A stretch of DNA of 48,364 bases from positions 158,836 to 207,199 of the forward strand of contig MNCI01008331.1 in the NCBI GenBank assembly GCA_015680685.1. Direction: 5' to 3'. Below, piece by piece: positions 10,985 through 23,674 of this stretch (positions within the stretch are counted from its first letter, which is position 1; every line of letters starts with the position of its first letter). The notes beneath the pieces are model-generated. The model saw only the letters and a list, made by a program, of their open reading frames with translations, did no database searches and was not told where the DNA came from. A program made the translations under genes and the position numbers. The DNA is from Gnetum montanum. Its lineage: Eukaryota; Streptophyta; Gnetopsida; Gnetales; Gnetaceae.

Positions 10985-11450
10985 TAATAGTAGGTTAGTT
11001 TAGGAATAAATTGGAATAGCGAGTAGCAGCCACCTATGCTTTATATGAGAAAGAGTTTGCAAATAGGAAAGATGTTCTATAGAAACTTCAAGTGGCAAAC
11101 TTGGAACTAAAAATAATTAAGGCTTGCTACTATGAGCAAAGAGATGTAGCTTTAGACCTAGCTATGAGATTAATATATTATCATGAATTGAGAGAAAAGG
11201 CTAGGCCTTTTGAGGAGGAATGGAGGTAGTTCGCGGTGTGGTATGTGAAAGCAAATTAGATGTCTTTGTAGCTACCATGTTCATGGGATGTACCAGTTCT
11301 AGCACACATTGGATAATCAGCCTAGATGGTGCATGAATTGAGAATGGAGGAGAGGTTGTAGGTGCTTCTAAATTGTTACAAAATCTAGAAGCCTGATGAT
11401 AAGGAAAAGTAGCTAATGGAAGAGACACCACCTTTGGGAACTACATAGCT
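10985..11450 (+). pseudogene. Element E C-terminal coding remnant, coiled-coil-like
   Basis: With stops read through, the plus frame gives a charged helical protein (for example YYEQRDVALDLAMRLIYYHE, near 11120) and ends shortly before the polypurine tract. All breaks are TAG or TGA codons. No known domain was recognised. Its position between pol and the 3' LTR would suit an extra 3' ORF of an Athila-like element, but that is inference only. Confidence 0.35.
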
Positions 11451-11634
11451 TCCCCAACTTTTTTGTTTTGTTGTGTTGTGTCTATTTTTGTAAAACACCA
11501 CTACGGCATGAAAGAGTCAGTTCATGTGTCTATCAAAGTCAGTCAATAATCCCATACCTTCCCAATATTTTGTAAAGAACTTGTTCCTCATTTTTTATAA
11601 CTCTAGGATGAGTTCTCATTCAGTCATGGGGGTA

Positions 11635-12444
11635 TGATGAGTCATGTTTTGGTAGGGCTCTAATATCAAGTATTCAATATCGTCTCATCCATGCTAGCCT
11701 ATAAATACAACACATAGGTGCATAATTGATAGGTAGAGAGAAGTAGATTTTAGATGTAGAAATAGAGAAGTTCTATTAGTTTGTGTCCACTACATGCTTG
11801 CGGTGTGATGTTAAGTAATTGTATGACATTCTTATTCAAGTGTGATGTACTTGGACATGTTACATGTTTGGTAATAAAGATTGAGATTACTTCCATGATT
11901 GTAGCACCACTTAGCTTTATTATTGTTAATTACTTAAATGCTTACTATTTTCCTTATTAATATTTATTGCACTTTATTATTTTTTTCATTAAGCAGAATG
12001 AATACAACTAATCACAAGTACTTAGTGTAATTACTTGGTAACCCAAGAGTGTTATCATTTGGTATGCCTAGTAACAGTATGCTTGGTAATCTTAGCGGTA
12101 GTTGCATGAAATCCAAAGTGTGTATGGAAGGTTAGGAATGGATACTTATCACATGTAGGCTAGTTTAGACTTTACTTTCTTTTGTTAATTAGTTAAATAA
12201 TTATTTCCTTATTATCATTATGAGTAGCCCAAGGCCTAGGCAACATCAATTATCATATGCCTCACTTTGGACTAAATCACACATGACAAAGCTATCACTA
12301 GTCCAAGTGGGAAGACAATGAGTTGTGATCAAGACATAACGATCTAGATGGCACAACTAGTCCCATCCATAGAATTTGACTGGGTCATGCGTGAATGCTT
12401 GTGATTCATATGGTTGGACATAAGGGGTACCTCGCTGCTCATCA
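11635..12444 (+). repeat. Element E 3' LTR
   Basis: An 810-bp LTR from TGATGAG to CTCATCA, a perfect 7-bp inverted pair. It has a TATA-like CTATAAATA at 11699-11707 and an AATAAA at 11873-11878. The last about 60 bp (GGGTCATGCGTGAATGC onward) parallel the end of the D LTR. No primer site follows 12444, which supports its being a 3' LTR. Confidence 0.7.
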
Positions 12445-14780
12445 ACAAGATTAGCAGATCAGAGATTTACAAGCTCCATTTAGTGGGTTAGCTCCTCTAT
12501 CTACAAGTCCTTGATTTTAATTTTATCTTGATACACTATTGAGATTTCAAGGATGTTTTTCCAATCAACATCTACAAATTATTGCGATGTAGTATTGATG
12601 TGGATCTTTTCTATCTTGATTTCCTTTTTATTGGCCTCCATTTGTAGGTCCATCTATTTTTTTATTATGTCTTTTAAACATGTCATGTTTGGTGGCCTTA
12701 TTATTCTAGTCCTAATCTTAATTGTGGATCTTTGTTTTAATGCTTAAATCTTTGCCATTGATGGATTCATATTTTCTTATGCTAACTTCTTAACATCTAT
12801 ATTTACCTTCATTAATTACTCATGGAGATGACTCAATTGATTGTCCAACTATTTTTTCTCCTAGGCTACCTGTGTCAACCTTCATTTTTCAGCTACCAAA
12901 TCCTTATTTTCTTCTTCCAGCATAAGAATAGTCTTTCTATGTTCATAGTTTCTTGCTTCAGTCTCAAACATGATCCATGTGGCCTTCTTTCTTTCAATTT
13001 CCAATTGATGTTATTTAGCCCTTAAATGATCAAGCTTCTCAATTTTAAACTTCTCAAGCAATTTCAAAGCAATGAATCTAGTGAAAGCTTACAGTTGAAT
13101 TTTAATGATCTCATCTTGTAGCCTTTGCGATGAATCTAGTTTTTGTTATTACTAACTTTCCCTTGGTCAAAATCAATTTAGACTACACCACTATGACATT
13201 TTCAAGGTTTTTGAAAACTTCTTCTAGAATCTATCATATTTACAAAAATCACTCCAAGGCATCCTCATTCTCTATAGCATTCAATGCTTCTCTAAAATCT
13301 TCTCCTATAGTTGTAGATTTAAGAATGTCCTAAGCACTGGTAAAATTAGGAATGGACGTCAGTAGAACATTTAGTGTAGCATTAATATGATCAACAACAT
13401 CCTTAGTAACATGCTTCTCACCTTCATGGAGCATGATTTAGATTGTGGGCCCATTTCTTGATGTAGGAATAACTTGAAATGTGGTTGTATTTCTAGAAAT
13501 TTGTGTAGTCTAGTTATTCCTTATGAATTGCATTGAGATTCTACCATTTCCTAGGTCAATGGAGACTTTAGGCTCATTCATGGTCATACTAAGTAATTGT
13601 TGAAAGTCTTCACATCGCCAACTCACAACTTGTGACATCTCCAACAAGTGGTACCTAGGGCTTGTTGCAGGAACATAAGTACTTGGAATTACATTGCTTG
13701 TTTCTACTATAGGTATGTTTTATGGATTTTTAGTGTTAGGAGGTGCTTTTTCTTAATCCTTCTTAGTTGGTATAGATTTGACAATCTTCGAGTTTGATGC
13801 ATTCTAAGCCTTCTAATGGTAAAATTAGTGTATCTAATGATTCTAGTTATTTTGCATAATTTTCTTATCAAATAAAAAATGGCAACATTGATTTTCCTAA
13901 TTGCTTCTTCCAGAATCTTCATTCTATCTCCAATAACATGAGATGAATAATGTTTATTGAATATCTCCCACTAAGAATCACACTTCCTCTCACTACATAG
14001 ATGATGATTTTGTTCATATATTTGGTGGGATAGATCTAATAGATTTCTATCTTGAAGTAGATCTTTTCAACAAAATATAAGTTCTTAAATTTCTTATTCT
14101 TATTTCCATAGGCTCTTTCTAACCATAGATTTCTCAATTTTGTATTAGACCAAGTAGACACCACAACCATCTCAATCTTAATGTTGGGCAATTTTAACAC
14201 TTCAATAATAGCCTCAATAGAATAGAACACTAATACCCCCTCAATCTTGACTATAGATTCTACTTGTTGGTTATGCTAAAATTGGTATGTTCTCCTAAGA
14301 TACTAGTCTTTGTTAGTTGATATCATTGGTTGGAATAACAAAGTCTGCAATTTCAGAAATAGGGTTATTGAGTTCAACAATGACACTGGGCATGAGAAAC
14401 AATAGGATTTGATACATTTATCTAATAGTGTGATCAATATTCTTGCTTTTGGAGTAGGTGGTATTGCCATTTTTTTCTACATAGATTTTTGAGCTTGTGA
14501 TGTTGGTTGATGCAGAAATGAAGGTTGCACTTCTCATTCATCTTATAATTGTCCTTTTGCATGGGACTATTGTAATTGCTATCTATCACATTTTCTACCT
14601 CTTCCTCAAGCATGTTCTACTTTTTGAATTTTGTCTTGTGGATGTGAGGGTCCTTCCACTTTAGGAACTCACTTTGGCACCATCTATAATCATTGAGGAT
14701 TAATTGTTAGTCTTTCATAGAGCTTTCATAATGAATTTGACCTTCTTAACCCTTTGAATTTGATTAAAAAGTTAGAAAAT
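12445..14780 (-). pseudogene. Unrecognised minus-strand coding relic with long coiled coil
   Basis: On the minus strand, with stops read through, a long protein-like frame appears. Its 5' part (about 14.7 kb) reads DYRWCQSEFLKWKDPHIHKT. The middle (13.68-13.2 kb) contains LLEMSQVVSWRCEDFQQLLS and later TIGEDFREALNAIENEDALE. The 3' part (13.1-12.5 kb) is a Lys/Glu-rich coiled coil such as RKTILMLEEENKDLVAEK. The stops are almost all TAG or TAA where Gln is plausible, so this was once a real gene rather than chance. It could be the extra ORF of another retroelement or a host gene relic. I see no domain that decides. Confidence 0.5.
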
Positions 14781-15939
14781 ATAATATTAATAACATAAGA
14801 TGATTATAAAATAGTATTTCCTAGTCTCTAAGTTAATTAGATAATCAAGTTATTAGTGAGTTTTCAATTAAATTTCATTATTTGTTGTCATTAATTACCT
14901 TATTGGATTTAAAAACAAATGTTAGAAAAATTTTGGAAAAGCACGCTTAGGGTCTATCATGATGAATAGCTCAATTTTGGGAGCTTAAGGATTTATGAAT
15001 CACCTAAATCATCACTTGGTTTGTGAGTTATGACTAATGGAAGTTTGTAGTGTTTGTTTTCAAAAAAATAAAAATAAAAAAATCTACCAATGTTTGACTG
15101 AAATGTGAATAATTTGGCTAATAGGCATGAATATATATAGTTTTTTATAAGGAAAATATCATAGATGTGACATTGTAGCTATGATATCATACCTATTCCA
15201 TCATCAACAATAAAAACAATATTTTTGCTTATTTTTCTTACAAAATTTCATCATTTTCTCATGTTTTGAGTGTTCCAAGACTTCCTAAGGACTAGAAAAC
15301 TAGAGAAGAGGCCTTTTTAATGTCTAAAGAAATTGGAAATGATCAAACCTATGATGTATCAATGTCTTATTAGCTAAATATTAGGAGATTAAGGAAGAAT
15401 TCATGAGACATGAACAAAATTCAGCAAAATCTTAAGGAGAACTAAATATCACAATGATGTTTGAAGGTAATAAATTACTCATGATATAGTTATAAAGTAG
15501 TTCCTCTCCTAGGATGGCTTCTACCTTTAATACCCTTGTATAAACACTCCTGTAAGTGATTGTTGGCAGTTAAGGAATTGAATGTGAAGCATATCCTTAT
15601 TTTAATACACATGTATATAATTGTCAATGTTGGAGTCCTGCACTATGCTATATAAAACTTATCAAATTTTTAATTGTTGATAGTAGTAAGGTGACTGGAG
15701 TTAGAAGGGATTGTAGAAGCTAGATGTGTAACATCTTACTATGTTCATAATGGGTCTTACATGTAAAGCATGGTTAAATGGTCAACATACCTATTTTTCA
15801 AGAGTTTGAACCAAGTCCATAATACTTTTAGTGAAATCACATTGCATCATCTTGGGCCCACAACCATGACATCAACTAATCACCATATTGAAAACAACCA
15901 CTTGACAAGGAGAAATTGGAAAACATGCCTTGGAGTTTT
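14781..15939. other. AT-rich spacer with no recognisable feature
   Basis: Short frames only, with several A- or T-runs. Nothing here matches the elements on either side. It may be the diverged remainder of the element carrying the coiled-coil relic. Confidence 0.5.
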
Positions 15940-17697
15940 TGTAATACCCCAACATCTAACCTAAGTGCAACTCAAGTTGAGACTAAATGCTAATGCAAAT
16001 TATGCACATAAAATCATCAAAACGCATAAGAAAATTGTATGAAACAATGGAAGTCCATAAATCATTTTGTAAAAATTTCAAAAGAAAATGACTAGATAAG
16101 CATATTATAGGCACACAACTAGCATATATTATAGTCGTCCTTTAATAGTTCCATACATACAAGCATGTCTAAAGCCAACACATGGTAAGCCCATATTATA
16201 AAACATCACAACATTAGCCTATATGAACAACACAAGTCCTACCATTGTATACATCATATAAACACAACACATAAAAAGTTATAGCTCACAATCAGTCCAA
16301 ACTAACACCCTTTGCAAATATATCCATGTCACATAGAAAAACATATAACAAAATACATACAAAGATAAAACCAAGGCCTTCATTACCTTCCTTGGACCTA
16401 CTAGTCTTCTTAGCTCCCAAGTCCATCACCTACATATAAAGGGAGTTAGTAAATGAGTAATTGAGTGTCTTTACACATCCCCTATAGATGTGAAGTTTGA
16501 TGTTGTATGGAAGATAAGGTGTGGGAAAGTTACTAAGCCATCTATAATAGAGTCAATATGTCTCATACCATACACATCAAAACATCTCAAGGAAAATTAA
16601 TGTTGCAAGTGATAGCCCATGACCAATATTTTTGTTGTAATTTCTGCCTGATTTTCCCTCAAAAATCCTATCATGTGGCCTTATATTATAGAATTCTAGG
16701 TAATTTTGCAATGTAAAAAATGAGATTTGCAACCCACACACTACATATGTCATGTATTCTAGCTTGTGGAGGTTAAAAATGCTCCACATGCCATAAAGCT
16801 CATCTATTCTAGCATGTGGAGGTTAAAAATGCTTCACAAGCTACAAATTCCACTTATGCTAGCTTGTGGGGGATAAAAATACTCCATAAGCTACAAAAAA
16901 TTAACCTTTTTATCTTATGTGCTACATATTCTAGTTTCACATGCTATGGTATTGTGTGAGATTTGGGCTTTAATTTCATATGCTACACATTCCAATTTCA
17001 CATGCTATAGCATTGTGTGAGGTAGCATGTGAGATTTGGACTTTAATTTCATATGCTACACATTTCACTTTCACATGCTATGGTAGTGTGTGAGGAAACA
17101 TGTGAGATTAGGACTTTAATTTTACATGCTATACATCTTAGTCCCACATGCTATGGCAATATGTGGGGCAATGTGTGACACCTGGTTTGTAAGCCCACAT
17201 GTTGTACTTTGGCCTAGGAAAAACTTGTAATGTTCAAAATTTGTAACAAATGCCAACATAACAAATTTATTACATTGTAGATCAAATCTAGAAACTAATG
17301 TAGAGTCTATGCAGAACACACCCTGCAATTTGCACCAGATCACAAGAAGTATATTAAATTCTTAGGTTTTAAAAGCCTTAATTTGTACTCTTTCTCAAAC
17401 CAAATTTTTGCATTCATTGACTATTATATTTAATATAAGATTACAGTCATTTCATTTTGGCTATATTATTCTCTTTATTTACCTATTCTTGGATCTTGCA
17501 CTACGTTCTTATTTTTCATAATTTATTATAGTTCTCCCTAATTTTCATTAAATGGTAACAAATTTTTTAAGTTTCTAAGTTATCAACAAGATTATTTAGG
17601 GTGTTTTAGATCCTTTTCAAGGCTTATGGATCTATGAGTTAAACTATTTCACATGGGATCTTATGATTTTCTAGCATAAAGATTTTCCATTGTTACA
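15940..17697 (+). repeat. Element B 5' LTR
   Basis: It starts TGTAATACCCC and ends TGTTACA, immediately followed by a primer-site-like sequence shared with A and C. It contains two tandem arrays. At 16741-16892 there are three copies of an about 60-bp unit with CTAGCWTGTGGAGGTTAAAA. At 16917-17180 there are about four copies of a 60-72 bp unit with TTTCACATGCTATGGTAGTG. The left end rests only on the TG and on similarity to the presumed right LTR, so it is less certain than the right end. Confidence 0.55.
16741..17180. repeat. Two tandem arrays inside the B LTR
   Basis: The units carry short inverted motifs (CACATGCTATGG and CCATAGCATGTG-like), so each array could fold. Related units occur near 46.14-46.36 and 47.29-47.71 kb, which supports a second LTR of the same family at the right end of the window. 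Confidence 0.65.
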
Positions 17698-17722
17698 GTT
17701 TTTAGTGCTAAAATGAGGGCAT
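17698..17722 (+). promoter_or_regulatory. Element B primer-binding-site-like sequence
   Basis: GTTTTTAGTGCTAAAATGAG follows the LTR end directly and matches the primer-site region of C with a few transitions. It is the expected site for tRNA priming. Confidence 0.6.
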
Positions 17723-18720
17723 TTGCCTAAATTGTTTGCTAAAACTATATTGCAAAAAATTCCCAACTTATTTCTACCTTAGCCTGTAAGCTCACTTGGT
17801 CAAGCAAAAATTCATTTTAGATTTTCATAAAACCTAGAATGTGGCCTAGTAACCAATTTTATTTACAATATTTTTTGCTTGTTAATTTTGGAGTTACAAC
17901 ATACAATGCTACTGCCATTTCCTACACTCTTCAATCAAAGAAATTAATTTCTTGTAGTGTTGTATACAGTGCTATCACAACCTCTTGCACTGCATTTCCT
18001 ACACTCTTCAATCAGAGAAATTAATTTCTTGTAGTGTAGTATACAGTGCTATCACAACCTCCTGCATTGCATTTGTAGTTGCAATACACACAACCATCTT
18101 TGTTTTCACTATTTGTAGTTTGTAGTTTTTGACCTTTTCCCTTTAGTACACTACAACTTGTTTACATATACTAGAAAAAATTTAAATAAAATTTAAGAAA
18201 AAAATATTTTTTACTTTATAGTTGTAGTGTGTGTTGTGCTCTCCTCTTTTATTCTTACGTTTAAAGCCTATTCATATGCTATAGCTTCACAAGTTATAGG
18301 CTATAACCTTTCCATATGCTACAGCTTCACAAGCTATAGCTATAGACTATAACCCTTCATATGCTATAGCTTCACAACTTATAGGCTATAACCTTCATAT
18401 GCTATGGCTTCATAAGCTATAGCCTACAACCTCCATACGCTATAGCTCCATAAGCTATAGCCTCACATACAACAATCTTCCACATGCTGTAAGTGTCATA
18501 TGCTATGAGTTTTACACATTGTAACTTCACACATTGTAGCATCACATGATGTGAGTCTTACACACTATAAGTTTGTAGCTTGTGTAAAATATCAAAAATC
18601 ATAGAAACCTTTATCACCTTGACTAATTAATTGGTCTACTACATTTTATGCCTTTTTCTTTTACCATCCTGCTACATCACATCATTGCTATGGTTGCTAA
18701 CCAGCAATCTACCTACATTT
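17723..18720 (+). repeat. Element B leader with tandem and palindromic repeats
   Basis: A 77-bp unit is duplicated head to tail at 17921-17997 and 17998-18074, with only a few differences. From about 18265 to 18475 five or so copies of a 36-40 bp unit (CATATGCTATAGCTTCACAA then GCTATAGGCTATAACC) form nested inverted repeats. This is non-coding leader before gag and may fold strongly in the RNA. Confidence 0.7.
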
Positions 18721-21700
18721 ATGACCAAGGACCATGCTGTGATGGAGTACAGATCATGCAACAAGAATTTAGGACATAAGCCCATGCATGCTACTCTTAC
18801 CTAAGAGTATTATAACTTCATTTGTGTGAAGATTTAAGCTAGCTTTCACATTTCATGCAAGGATTTAGACTCCAACTACGAATCTAAGATCATCTACAAG
18901 AGTGGGAAGGAATATATTCATTTTCCATATGATAGGATAGAGATGTTTGAGGCTTACACTCACATGCTAGTGCAACTTGTAGATGATGATGAGGAAATCA
19001 TGATAAGAGAGAAGTCTACCCTAGAATGTGACTAGGATGATCAAGAGGAGTTTTGAGGTTATTATGAAGAGGAGGCCTAAGGGGAAGAAAATTTGCATAC
19101 AACCATTCCTGGCTTTATGATTAATCCCTTGTACAACATGCAAGTAAAACCTTCTACCTTCTTAAAGAAAACTTCATAACCATTTTTCCAATTTTCCTTC
19201 ATGTTCACATCTCTCCCATTCAACACTCAAACTTGTTTCACACAACCACCACACAGTGTGCCTTTCATGCCTTCTCCATTCATTACCTTAGTAGGTCCTT
19301 GTTTGGGACCTTAAGTCCCAGAAAATTTGTGCATTACCTTTGTTCCTATTATCTTGCCAATCCCTATGCAAATGTTGTTCTCCATCGTTAACTTCCATGT
19401 AGTAATGGGAACAAGGCCTTTTCATGCAATGCCAGGACCTATTACCTAGCCTTAAGTAATTTCATCACTCATGCAACTAGTTGTGCAACCTATATAACCT
19501 ATAGGAGCACCTCAAAGTCTAGATCAGGCTTTCTAGTTGATCCAAAGCCTCATCGACGAGCTAAAAAAGCTTGAGACTAGCATAATGTAAATAGGAAAAG
19601 TCATGGGCTTTTATCAAGATGACCCAATTAGCCTCAATGTCCTATAAATAATCCTTTCCTTAGGGATATTGATCCCTTAATTCACTAAATATAATGGTAA
19701 AAGTAACTCCAATGCTCATTTTATTACCTTTTATTTGAAATGCCTATTACTACAAGCTTGGACCCACACTATGTTGTGTATCTTCCTTATGTCCTTGACT
19801 GGAAAAGCTCATGACTAGTAGTGATTGCTACCTAGAGGATCTATCTCTTCCTTAGATAACTTGAGAAATTAGTTCAATAACTATTTCAAGTACAACCTAA
19901 AACCTACAAAAATGCTTGATCAACTCATGAAAGTGAGATAGTGGCCCCTTGAGCCCATCCAAAAATTCATACAAAGATGGAACACCATGCTTAACAAGAT
20001 ACCTAAGCCTATCTTTGAAATACACCTCTTAGCCATCTTCTAGGGGGCAGCTAATGAATTTATCAAGGCCAAACTTTATTATCTAGATCTCCAATTCCTA
20101 AGTTAGGCCTTCTCCTAAGTTAAGAAGATCGAAGATGCAGCAAAAGTTAGTAGTGACTTCATGTACATAAGCTATAAGAATCAACATACGAAACAAGATA
20201 GAGATAAGGGCAAACAAGCACATGTAGCTATGGCCACTATGGCCAAAGAATCCAAAACCATCCAAGGGTCAAAGACCGTGCAACCTAAGACTCATACCAC
20301 TACTCCCCAACCATCACCATTAGGGGTTTCCACATATAACTTGCCAAAGCCTAACTTTAAGAGAAAAGATATGTCTAAGTATATCAAGATTCCTATGAAA
20401 CAATCTAAGCTTCTTAATCAATTACTCAAGAGCAATTACATTCAATACAAGTAACTATATGAGAACTCTCATAAGAGGCATGAGTGCTTATGTGAGATCA
20501 CTAAAGATCCCACTATAGTCATGAAAGATGATCCCTCCTATGCCTAAATACTTCAAGTCAAACTAATTTTGTCACTATCACCAACTACCTAGCCATGATA
20601 CTGATTTCTACTTGGCCTTAAGAGATGACTTGTAGAAAATGATTGATAGTGGAGATTTGGTTCTAGATGTTTCTAACTTGGTTAGTCCCCAAAACTAGCC
20701 AATGCAAGTATACAAGGGCCCTCTCAATGTAGGTAATAACCACTTCACCATAGTAACCTTCAATATACATGATAAACCTAAACCTACTAGAGAGTTTTTT
20801 GTGATTTGGGTACCTCCTCGTGATGAAAGGGCTTCAACTTCTACAAGTTCAAGGACTCCTTTTGTCATAACAATAACACTTCAAGAGCCTTCCAATGAAT
20901 CATTTATCATCAGAGTGCTTCCTTCCTTTGGCAATAAACCTATGATTCAAGTCGATCAGCATCTTCCCATGGTAGAAAATACCTCAACCTCTTCCGAACC
21001 AAAAAAAAAAAAAGAAATTGCCTTTAAAGCAACGTAAGAAGCCAACTCCTAAGCCTATGGTTAAGGTCACTAACCAAACAAAGGTATGAAAGGAAGTAGG
21101 CCTACCAAAGCCTACCCAAATCTTAGTTATACCAATGGATTCCAACATCCAAACCGCATCTACCAACCAACCCAAGGACGGTAATAAAAAATAAGAGAAG
21201 GGAAAGGGGCCAAAACAACAACCATTAAAACATGACATCAAAATCTTGGGTAGAATAGAGGAACTCAAGGGCAATAAAATTGACAAGCTAGTCAATAAAA
21301 ATAAAGACTTCCTCTCCACCATGGAGTAAGTTAAGCTTCCACTAAAATAGAAAATACTTCATTGAGCTTGTACAATTTGGTTATAGCATTCCTTGCCCAT
21401 CATAAAGTCCTTTTAAGATGCCAACTTCTATTCCTATGAATGAGAGCATCCTAGCCAACAAGAAGGCTATCCATGCAATGATAGTACTACCCTAACCCCA
21501 GGAAGAAAAAAAATTAACCATCTTAACATTTCATGATAGTGAGGTAAAAATTAACCCTCAAAATATTAAGGTGTCCAAGTCTCCTCTCTTTATAATGATT
21601 AGAGTGAGCTAGTAAAGGATTCACTGAGTACATGTAGATGATACGAAAATCACAAACATTATCCCCATTCCTATTGTGAAGCAATTGGGCTTGGTCAAAC

Positions 21701-22167
21701 ATATATAGAATAGCTCTACTACTACAATCAAATTATTTAATGGGTTGTGTGTAGTGGTGAGAGGATTGATCATGTTAGACTTCATGGTTGGGGAATAGTT
21801 CCCCATAACTATTGATTTTCTTGTGGTGGAAGAAATACCAGGTTTCAAATTAATCCTAGGGAGACCTTGGTTGACCAAGCTATCTGTAGTCTCTTCTCTA
21901 ATCCATTAAGAAATCCACCTACCTAATGAGAGAGGTGAGATCATAATCCACAAGGACAATGTAGTTTTCTTGTCTATCAACTATGTCGACGTAGAGCAAG
22001 GGTCTAAAGTGGAGTTTCAAGAAGAAACTCCTAGAGTCAAAAAAAAAGTTAAGAATTGCAATGATATCAACCATGTCGAAATCAATAATGCTGGAGCCAC
22101 AAATAAAACATGGGAGCAACTCCCATTCATCATAAGCAAAGGAAATAGGGAGTACAGGATCATGTAA
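18721..22167 (+). pseudogene. Element B gag-protease
   Basis: The ATG at 18721 is in frame with a gag N-terminus (YNFICVKI, then YKSGKEYIHFPYDRIE) homologous to A and C. A capsid-type retrotransposon-gag region lies at about 19690-20110 (KYNGKSNSNAHFITFYLKCL). A linker (20161-21037) is partly in another frame. The protease is at 21620-21900: HVDDTKITNIIPIPIVKQLG, then GFKLILGRPWLTKL. The ORF ends with TAA at 22165-22167. Frames change at least twice, once near the A-run at 21001-21013, and many Gln codons are now stops. Protease motifs of the DDG...NVIP and GRPW type are typical of Tat/Ogre elements. No active product is possible. Confidence 0.75.
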
Positions 22168-22650
22168 TAAAAATTGTATAAATTCATCAATATTTTGATG
22201 ATTAGAAAATAGTTGTATAATTAAACATGTTATTTATTTTTTCTTTTCCTTGTATAGTTTAACTAGTAGCATTGTTTTCATTTTTCATTTACATCTTTAC
22301 TTATTTACCTTACGATTTTTACTTTATTACTTTATGATTACTAGTTTTTCATGTAGCCTTATTTTACATTTTCGCATCGATTTACAATTCATGTTCATCA
22401 AAAAATCACAAAACAACATAAAAGATTGAAAATATAAAATTACATAAAAACTTCAAAACAAAACCAAAATATTAGCCATGTAACCAAAACATAAATGTCC
22501 ATAGCCATAGTTTCATTATACAACATACAATAACAAAGGTAATACATAGTCTCCTAGGTTATGATATTCAAATGAAAAAAACTATAGTACTATAACCAAA
22601 AAAAAAATAAAAAAGAAAACAACATATGACTTGTTCAACAATAACCAAAA
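22168..22650. other. Spacer between B gag-protease and antisense ORF
   Basis: About 480 bp of AT-rich, non-coding sequence separating two convergent reading directions. No terminator or repeat is evident. Confidence 0.6.
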
Positions 22651-23674
22651 TTAAGTGATAGGGGGAGAAGGAGGATCATGATCAATGTCATCGCCAATGT
22701 CACCACCATCATCAAATGGAGCTTGTAAATAATGAAACATACAAATAGTTAGTAACCATGATGACTAAGAAGCATAACTTTAAAATAATAAAACATAAAA
22801 CAAAAATATTACATAGAAAATTTGAAACATATTTGTGCAAAACTCAAGGGATTTTGGAGTGATGTCTTCAAGAGTGAAATTTTGAAGGCCAATCTCCAAA
22901 CTGTGAAGAATTTGTTCTTCACTCATGTTAGCCTAGTTAATCTCTCCCAAATCCACTCCCATCAAGATCTTTCTCCTATTTATATCTATTCACTTGGGTG
23001 GATCTTGAGAAAGATCAACCGTAGTAGTTTCTCCAGACACAATACTGATCTGAGGAGTAGAAGAATCAATGACCATCATCAATTCTACAAACGTTCTAAA
23101 AATTTCCTCCATGCTTATTCCTTTCATGAATAGTTCATGTTTCTACTGCTCTATGGCCTTCTCATGTCATAGTTTCAAGTAGCTCTCCTTTTCTGCCTTG
23201 TATTGTTGGTTGTGAGCCTTTTGTGCCTTTTCCCACTTAAGCACCTAGGTGCAATAATGCCTTAAATTCCTATACTTACATATCAATAACTTCATTTGCA
23301 TGTCCCTCTCAATGTTGCTCCTAGCTAGAGAAACTTTACTTTGGATGACACTCTAGTAGCATGACCACTCAATTTCCTTAGTTTGTAAAGAGTCTCTATT
23401 GGCTACATGAGCCTCTATAAACTCTTTACTGTCTCTAAGGCTCATGTTCTCATTTGATAACTCTTTAAGCTATTTTTTAGAGGCCACAACCCTCTCCTAC
23501 ATAAACTCATTAGAGTGTTGGATCTCCTAAGTTGTCTTTGCATAAGACATAGCATACTTGGTAGCTCCTTCATACAACCTTCATGGAACATTTTCTACAT
23601 CAAGTAGTAGCTTAGGGAGATCATCAAGATTGATGTCATGTGAAAACCACCAATTCTAGGCCTTGGCAGCTCAA
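22651..23674 (-). pseudogene. Element B antisense ORF, 3' exons (C-terminal part)
   Basis: On the minus strand this starts abruptly at the edge of element C (23674). It encodes a long coiled coil (RDSKEFIEAHVANRDSLQTK, near 23.4 kb), then KILMGVDLGEIN near 22.95 kb. After a short AT-rich intron (22722-22828, GT...AAG ends) comes an acidic tail ending DPPSPPIT and TAA at 22651. The LMGVDLG motif, the intron and the acidic tail all have counterparts in C (KTLMGIDLGKED, intron 29612-29708, tail EKEEP). The N-terminal part lies at 41512-44340. Several Gln codons are now TAG. The function of the coiled-coil part is unknown. Confidence 0.65.

Larger units (their letters stand above)
10930..12444 (+). 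mobile_element. Element E: 3' fragment of an LTR element related to D
   Basis: A short coding remnant, a polypurine tract (GGGGG at 11628-11632) and a complete LTR lie in this order. No 5' LTR or pol was found to the left, so this is a 5'-truncated copy. The last 100 bp of the internal region and the LTR termini match element D. The left boundary is approximate. Confidence 0.55.

Noticed and set aside
12445-12480. Primer-binding site after the LTR of E, making it a 5' LTR
   Set aside because: No match to the TGGTGCTAG or TGGTATCAGAGC types was seen, and a polypurine tract precedes the LTR, so it is a 3' LTR.
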